64,000 nt of DNA, from contig BDSL01000007.1 of NCBI GenBank assembly GCA_003116995.1, positions 496,001 through 560,000 of the forward strand, read 5' to 3'. The notes beneath the pieces were generated by a model. It was not told the DNA's origin. It saw only the letters and a list, made by a program, of their open reading frames with translations, and ran no database searches. Positions 58,001 to 64,000 of this stretch are shown in pieces. The position numbers were made by a program, and so were the translations under genes. This DNA is from Yamagishiella unicocca (taxonomy: Eukaryota > Chlorophyta > Chlorophyceae > Chlamydomonadales > Volvocaceae). Numbering within the stretch: the first letter of the stretch is position 1; each line of letters starts with the position of its first letter.

Positions 58001-61000
58001 GCCGAGCAGCTGCGCCACGCCGTCGTACTTGGCGTCCAGGACGTTGGGGCCGTCCACCACCTGCACCGAACACGGTAGACGCGTGCAGCAGTTACCATAC
58101 CGAACACAAACACGCAAACACATGTACGGAGGTGTTGTCCGATGCACGTCTGAGCTGTTCCATACGTGCCGACCTGTTCAGTCGTGCCATAACGCCGCAG
58201 GAGAAAGTGGGAAGGCGCTGACAGGAAATAAGCCAACCAGCCTGGTGCGGCCGTGTTGCTTGTGAGGCTACCAGCCGGGCTCCCAGTAGTTGTCTCCGCC
58301 ACACTCTTGTTGCGGATGCTATAATGCTATAAAGAGAGGGGCTCGCACAGCGAGCCGCTTGCTTAGCGTAAACGGTGACGCCAATTGTGAAACCGGCCCT
58401 GGCCGGTTTCACACCAGCTTCGGGGTTGTACGGTAAGTATGTCACGGGTGCTGCACAGCGATTGCGTCTCGTCCCCCACCCTCACCGTGCCGTTGTAGAA
58501 TGTGTTGATGGGCCACTTGCTTATGGCGGGATGCATTCGGTATTGCGTGTTCAGCAGCATCTGGCACGGGGTCGGGGATGCAGACGGGACAATGGGGTGG
58601 GGTAAGGCGGGTGGATACATGGGCGGCTGCATGGGCATGACACGGATTCAGTGGCAACTGCCAGCATTGTAAATATGCCGCCACAGGCCCATAGCCCCTT
58701 TTGGGACGAACTCACCGCCTTCAAGCCGCAGTCGTAGGAGAGCAGCCGCTCGAAGGCGCTGCGACCATAGTTCCACTCCTCGGCCACTTTGCTCTTGACC
58801 AACGCCGGGAGCTGCTGTGGGTCGCCCACCAGCACCAGCAGCCGCAGCTCCTTCGCCTGACCCGTCCACTGTGTGGCTCCCCTGAGCACAACCGCCAAGT
58901 CCGCCTCCGGCAACTGTGCCGCTTCGTCCACCACGCACGCTTCCACGGCAATTGTGGATCCCCGCATACGCGCTTGTCCAAAGCCAGCGACAGTTGAGAA
59001 CACCAGTCGGGTGTTGTCCGCGAGGTAACTGCCGGGTGCGTAAGCCGTAGGGTCAAAAGACGTCAACGGCAGCTAAGCTGAGACATGGAGGCATGGACGC
59101 TAGGATAAGTCGGAAAGGAGGCTTCCGTGACCATACTGCGCGTTTGTTGCATCTGAAGGCTTTTGGTACGGACACCGAACGTGGATGCACACCCCGCAAG
59201 GCACGCACAAGCAACCGGCGTTGTCAGGCATGTATATAGTGATGCTGCATGTGCGGCAATGTCGCTGCGGGCACTGCATTCTTCCTTTCTAAGCACATTT
59301 ACACCTGAGATGAATGAACGTGCGACCTGCAAGCGAGAGCCCGTAGCAGCCCTCGAAGAACGCGCGGAAGCGGCGGCAAGGTGGGCAACTCACGTGTTGA
59401 GGGCGTCTTTGCTGAGAACGCTGCGCAGCTCCAGCATGCTCTCGATGCGGTCCAACAGGGACAAGAGCTTTCCCACGTGGCACCGCATGGCAGTGACGAG
59501 CGGGTTGCCGAAGCGGTGGACTACATCGGCCCCATCGTTCCATCCGCCGCCCACCAGCTGGCTCCCGGAGGCTTGAGAGGCCGTGGAGCCGGCTGGCAGC
59601 GCCTGAAGTACCTCGTCCGCGTGCAGCAAATCGCTCACGGCGGCTACGTCTATACACGCTGTCTTAAACTGGACCAGCAGCTTACGGCCTTCCTTGGCCT
59701 TGCTGTCATACTCGTCCTCGTCATCATCGATTGCCCCGATCCAGGCTTTCACTGGCAATTTGGTCTGGAAGGTGTCGATGATGTTTTCTGAGAGATCCGA
59801 TACCATCTTACGAAGCTTCCACTTGACGTACTCTTCCACGGTGGCAGGTGGCGGCTTCATTCGCGAGTCCGTCGCCGCGTTCTGCAGCTCCGCTCCGTGC
59901 ATCTCGGCAGGTGCGGTGATGAGCTGACGCAGCTTCGGAACCTCGCTGCACCAGCCTCCGCTACACCAAGCGGCGGAGATGGCATCGCGGACCCTGGACG
60001 GCGCGCGCAATAATGGATGGACAGGCAGCGGTGAGAGATAGGCTCACAAGCGGGGCCTGACCCACGGGTCGGAGCAGTGGACTCCCACGACGAGGGCATG
60101 TCGGGGGAGGCGGTACAGCAAATATTGCGTCTCCCGCGCGCTTGACTGCTGCTGGTCGACTGAGCTGGTGCTTTAGGACCAGCATGCTTCCCAACCCGAG
60201 TGAAGCTGTTGGCGTGTGTACGGGGAGCACGTGACAGGGAGTGAGACACGTCGACGCAGCAGCGCGAAACATCGAGGGTTTCGGAGCGAGCTCCAGGTGT
60301 GGTGGCTGGGCGCGGTGTGTGGGACTGAGCATGTATGTGGCGTGCGTGCGCGTCCATTAGATGCGGCTGCTGCGCAGTGTACGTGAGGGCGGCGAGGACC
60401 ACTCATGGACCACTCGCAGCAGAGCGAGGACCTCTCAGAGCGAGGACCACTCACGGCGTATTTGTGTCAAGGTTTTCAATCACTCGCAGTTTGAGTGTGG
60501 GCAGGCTCCGGCTGGCGTCAAGGAGTGACACCACGTGACCCATGGCTTCGACCAGCGGCTGTGGAGCGCCTCCATCATTAGCAGCCATGTGAGTGCCAAC
60601 TGCGAGGGTGACCTCCTCCTCCGGCAGCCCGCCCAGCTGGGAGGCCAAAGCCTTGCATGCCGCCACGAGCTGATTCAGCTTCTCCCTTCCGTCCTGCAAC
60701 TTGATGTTGATGTTGGTGTCCTGTGGCTTGATCCAAGCTGCGGAAGGCAGGTCCGCAAGCAGTGTGGCGCACTGGCCCTGCATTCGCTTAACCAGTTGTG
60801 GCAGCCGAGCCTTGAGGTACCCGCCCACAGTGGCTGGCTGTCCTGCTGGCGCCCTGCCCTGCTTCATTAAGGCCCTCTGGTGCAGCTTGCCAGGCAAGGC
60901 GATGAGGCGGTGCAGCTGGCGAACCGTGCCGTACCAGCCGTCAGGCCCATGGAGCGCATTGTAGAGACGAGCGACCCTTTAAGGGCGGGGGGCGAGGCGA

Positions 61001-64000
61001 GGGGTATAGAGAAAACCCGTGAACGGAAAGAAAAGAAGGACAAATGCTAGTGAAGGAATACCTGGTTGGGACAGGCCCTGCCTCTTATCCTGACGGCGGC
61101 ATACCCGATTGTCGCACCTGTTATCCACAAAAAGCCTCTTGAGGTGTGCGTTGGCCTGAAGCAGATCTGAGTCCCAACCACCAAACAACAAGCAGTCCCC
61201 TGCGAGAAAGCAGGAATTGCGGGGCCAATGTAAGGCATGGGAATGAAGGACGTGCAGGGGAGGTGCATGCCACGGGTGTGCGTTCGTAGGGCGGCTTCAC
61301 AAAATGCTTCCGGACAAATTTGCAGCATACTGTTTGCAATGACCTAGATGAGCAGGACCAAACCGGTAAGGAGGTCAGCTCAGCCTGTGCATTTTTATAA
61401 GCTAGCAGTTTGAAGTACACCCATTTCCCGTGATGATGACCAACGGCGTTATCGTTGCGCGTCATCATTTCGAAAGCCCTCCTTGGATCCAAACACCACA
61501 GCGAGCCACCGGCCACACATATTTTCAGTGGATATTTGTGGCTTTGCGGGAAGTCAACCAACAAGCACACACGGCCATTTAACCCTCACACCTGTGACCT
61601 AGTGCTGTCTGAGACATCTGCCGTACACTGTAGCGGCTTCCCCCATCTACTAGCCAAGCAACCCCACACACACGATTCTAAACGGTTTTTTCTCGCATCC
61701 ACGGGTCTTCCTCGAAACCCACACACGATTGCGCACCAAGCAGCAGTGGTGCCTCCACTGGCCACAGACCACTGCATCGCAGGTTGTCGACATCCGGCTG
61801 GTCGGCGAACTGATGCAGATCCTGAGCGTCCAGCAGGGACAAGAACCTGTGGTGACGGGCAAGCAGGGGGCAGCATTCAAGCCGTCGCAATCAACCCGTC
61901 AAGCCAAACAACCAACACAGGGGCCCTCAACACTGACAATCCCTGCCACCAACTGACGGCGCCCTGCTCGAAGCAATGAAGCTTTTTTTATCAACAAGAC
62001 CGATTGAATTTGCCCATTAAAGGTCATGTCCATGCTGCTCCATCCTCGTGCTGCCCACCTGGTCGCGGCCTCACCCACGGCTGCATTGGTTGGCGCGCAC
62101 ATCAGCAGCGCCCGGCCTGGGCGGGATAGGCCGCTGAGCACAGAAAGCATGGCGGCGGTCGTGGAGGTCTTCCCGGTGCCCGGAGGTCCCTGCACCAGGA
62201 TGATGTCGGCGCTGCCGGCGGGAGAAGCATCCCCACTGCTTGTGGCCGCCTCAGTGGCTGCGACGTCACCGAGGCGGGCATGAGACAGCGCCGCACGCAC
62301 AACCACGTCGCACTGTGAAGGGTTCAGGCGGCGTACGTCATTGCAGTACGAACGTACGGCAGCTCGCAGTTTGGAGACGACCTCGTTGTCGTCTTGGCCG
62401 CTGTACGATGGGTTTGCCGACGACGCGGTGGTGCTACCCTCGCTTGCTCCTCGTGGAGGGGGTGGCGGGTGCAGGAGCAGATTCACCAGTGGCGACGGCC
62501 TGTCGTTTTCGAAAAACGACCTTAGGCCGTCCCAGGTGCGTTCAGGTGATGCCATGTTGCCCAGGCTTATGATCTTCCACTCGTCGAGCTCCAGCGGGCC
62601 TATATTCATGAAAGTGGCAAAGAACGATCCTGGGCCAGGGATGAGATTGCCCAGCAGTGTTTGCCCACATTCATGCAGGCGGTCTTACAGGCGCGCACCC
62701 AGATCACATCACTCTCGATAAAGTACTATCATCACCTCGTTTTGCACGGAACTGTTCTGTGATTGCAGGCCCACGATCTGCGCGCGCCCACCAGCAATTC
62801 AAATAGACAGGAAAGTCGTCGTTCACGTTGCCGGAAACTAATAGTGTGTATGCTAGGACAGAGCGGGGGATTATGGGTGCGCGTTCGTTGCGTATGCATG
62901 TATGCCTCCCTCCCAGCGCACGATACCCAATACCGGTAGCTGTGACTGGGCTCGTTAGTTCCTTTCGTCGCACGCGACCCAGCTAGCTCGCAAATACACC
63001 AAACCACACCCTTCCGCCTAGCTACCCACCCACCGGGGTACTTCAGACAGTCGATGAAGTAACTGTTCTCATCCTCCTGGAAGGCGACTGCGTACGGGGA
63101 CTTCTGATTCTTGTCCCTGTAATCTCCGTAGTCCTCACCATCATTCCGGATAGACCTGACTACCCCCAAGGCATACACGACTTCATGGTGCCGGAAGGAT
63201 TCCAAACTGCGATGCTGCAAAAAGGGGATGTACGAAAGGGCGTTTCGGTTAGGTAGGCGATGCCAGGCCAGGCTGTTTGGGCCCAAGCGACGCCTGTTTT
63301 GTTTAGTGTTGGGCACGCAGTGTAGCTCAGATGTCTGAGCAGTGACCTTATTGGACGGAGAGCGATCACCGGCGATCATCACTGTATTGCCGCCATTGAG
63401 CACAGCGCTGATGGCCGATGTAAACGACTAGATCCAACGGAGCTTGGTGATGGACGGAGACTGCAGCTGGCTGCAGCTGTCAGTGTTTGGCGCCGTTAAA
63501 CTTACAATCGGTTGTGGTAGCTTTGATGTCTCAGCGCCTGCCGCACCCCCCCCCCGCGGATTCTCTTATACCCCCCCTCCTGTCCCAACCCAGTTCTCCA
63601 GCATGCATCTCAAAACTTCTGTTTTCAAACGGGTTTTTTTCGGACATCCACGGGTTTCCCTCGAACCCTCCTGTCTCGTTGCGTAAAACGGTTTTTAAAC
63701 ACCCCCCGCAAGCAAGCAAGAACGTACCTTGCTGTTGGTCACTAGGACCACATCCTTGCGCTTGATGGTAGGCTTCTGTGCTCCCTGGCGCCCGTAACCC
63801 CCGTTCCCAACCAGATCGAACTTCAGCAAGCAGGTCCACGACCCGATATTTTGACTGACAAACGGGCGGTGGGTGAGGCACGCCCACTGCTGGTCGGACA
63901 GCCGTCCAAGGGCCCCACGGGCGCTGCTGCAGAGCTCTTCGGCGACATACGGCAAAAAGCAGGAAGCCCAGGCGCGTTCATCCTGGAAGGTGTCAGGGAT
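55062..64000 (-). CDS. SEN1/senataxin-like superfamily 1B RNA-DNA helicase (5' end outside window)
   Basis: Sixteen exons in view: 64000-63728, 63214-63034, 62837-62736, 62629-62059, 61846-61770, 61199-61118, 60976-60455, 59993-59394, 59028-58716, 58560-58486, 58060-57666, 57342-57090, 56852-56556, 55911-55741, 55584-55475, 55239-55062; 1399 codons to the stop with consistent phases. Helicase motifs: I LVQGPPGTGKTSTTAAML, Ia CAPTNAAVGEAATR, II VVDEAAQLPEADLA, III LVGDPQQLPALV, IV NTQYRMHPAIS, then GIIAPYR, V SVDGFQGQEKDVIILS, VI NVSATRARHGL. This is the UPF1/SEN1 group; the insert between Ia and II (GDCLLFGGWDSDLL...LFVDNR) resembles plant MAA3/SEN1-like proteins. The family acts in the nucleus on R-loops and transcription termination. 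The C-terminus has a Pro/Ala repeat and WSQVLEVWDACWAKDN. The donor after 61770 is weak and could lie 3 nt upstream. Confidence 0.9.
56592..56753 (-). repeat. Three-copy 54-bp in-frame coding repeat
   Basis: Three 54-bp units in the SEN1-like gene encode the 18-residue peptide VALASQAPAPPAVQAPTP with small variations. They form a flexible linker after the helicase core. Confidence 0.93.
58386..58413. repeat. Perfect 13-bp hairpin in SEN1-like intron 10
   Basis: TGTGAAACCGGCC and its exact reverse complement are separated by only two bases (CT), about 75 nt inside the intron after exon 10. Confidence 0.9.
59394..60976 (-). other. Tandemly duplicated homologous exons of the SEN1-like helicase
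   Basis: Exon 7 (60976-60455, 522 nt) and exon 8 (59993-59394, 600 nt) both start and end in phase 2. Their peptides align: RVARLYNALHGPDGWYGTVR with PVRDAISAAWCSGGWCSEVP; PATVGGYLKARLPQLV with PATVEEYVKWKLRKMV; LPSAAWI with LPVKAWI; and similar SLLD...L ends. Each ends in a GTGAGT donor that also creates a stop soon after if the intron is read through. Confidence 0.85.
61009..61030 (-). repeat. Dispersed intronic element, copy in SEN1-like intron 6
   Basis: In gene orientation TTTCCGTTCACGGGTTTTCT lies about 35 nt upstream of the acceptor of exon 7. Confidence 0.65.
61681..61726 (+). repeat. Dispersed intronic element, copy in SEN1-like intron 5 (antisense to gene)
   Basis: Reads AACGGTTTTTTCTCGCATCC then ACGGGTCTTCCTCGAAACCC on the plus strand, opposite to the gene. 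Confidence 0.65.
63621..63670 (+). repeat. Dispersed intronic element, copy in SEN1-like intron 1 (antisense to gene)
   Basis: Reads CAAACGGGTTTTTTTCGGAC then ATCCACGGGTTTCCCTCGAA on the plus strand, close to the 61681 copy. It is preceded by TTCTCCAGCATGCATCTCAA, which resembles the sequence preceding the POLK intron 8 copy. Confidence 0.7.

Noticed and set aside
60451..60453. Stop codon after NTP as the C-terminus of the SEN1-like protein
   Set aside because: The stop arises from reading into a perfect GTGAGT donor. Splicing to the following exons restores helicase motifs II-VI in frame.
15291..63955. A functional cluster of POLK, INTS11 and the SEN1-like helicase
   Set aside because: The genes are separated by unrelated ones, differ in strand, and no shared control element is visible. 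Adjacency alone is weak evidence in this kind of genome.

Overview
The window is nuclear DNA from a green alga of the Chlamydomonadales (Chlamydomonas/volvocine relatives). The evidence is: very GC-rich, intron-dense genes with GT-AG introns; a gene for ASA6, a mitochondrial ATP synthase subunit known only from chlorophycean algae; TGTAA polyadenylation signals; short interstitial TTTTAGGG-type telomere-like repeats; and Ala/Gly/Ser/Gln-rich low-complexity inserts in otherwise conserved proteins. All gene models below were assembled by hand by joining exons at GT-AG sites, and each keeps one reading frame across every junction.

Layout, left to right. (1) 295-10948 (+): a LOV-domain histidine kinase with two receiver domains, a flavin blue-light receptor of two-component type. 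(2) 14210-14905 (-): ASA6. (3) 15291-22351 (+): Y-family DNA polymerase kappa with a long tail carrying an NZF finger and a pol-eta-like UBZ finger. ASA6 and POLK are divergent, with 385 bp between start codons. (4) 23502-29589 (+): Integrator subunit 11 / CPSF73-II endonuclease. (5) 30841-38519 (-): a 2229-residue Ala/Gln-rich helical-repeat protein of unknown function with an AT-hook-like motif. (6) 39081-42023 (+): a secretory DUF3431-type protein, divergent from gene 5. (7) 43524-47826 (-): an FtsJ-fold protein whose catalytic residues look substituted. (8) 49482-52866 (+): ribosomal protein eS4 (RPS4). (9) 55062-64000 (-): a SEN1/senataxin-like SF1B helicase whose 5' end lies beyond the window.

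These are independent eukaryotic transcription units, not an operon. Three of them (POLK, INTS11, the SEN1-like helicase) belong to families acting on damaged DNA, transcript cleavage or R-loops, but nothing in the sequence shows that they work together. Neighbours often sit as divergent pairs with short shared promoters or convergent pairs with 1-3 kb of unassigned sequence.

The most unusual points are: the LOV-kinase with one canonical and one degenerate receiver; two adjacent homologous phase-2/phase-2 exons inside the SEN1-like helicase; the NZF plus UBZ tail of pol kappa; and a recurring intron architecture in which G-rich tandem repeats start at the 5' splice donor. The clearest case is 27 copies of a 35-bp unit in a POLK intron. 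A short dispersed element also recurs in introns of at least four genes.
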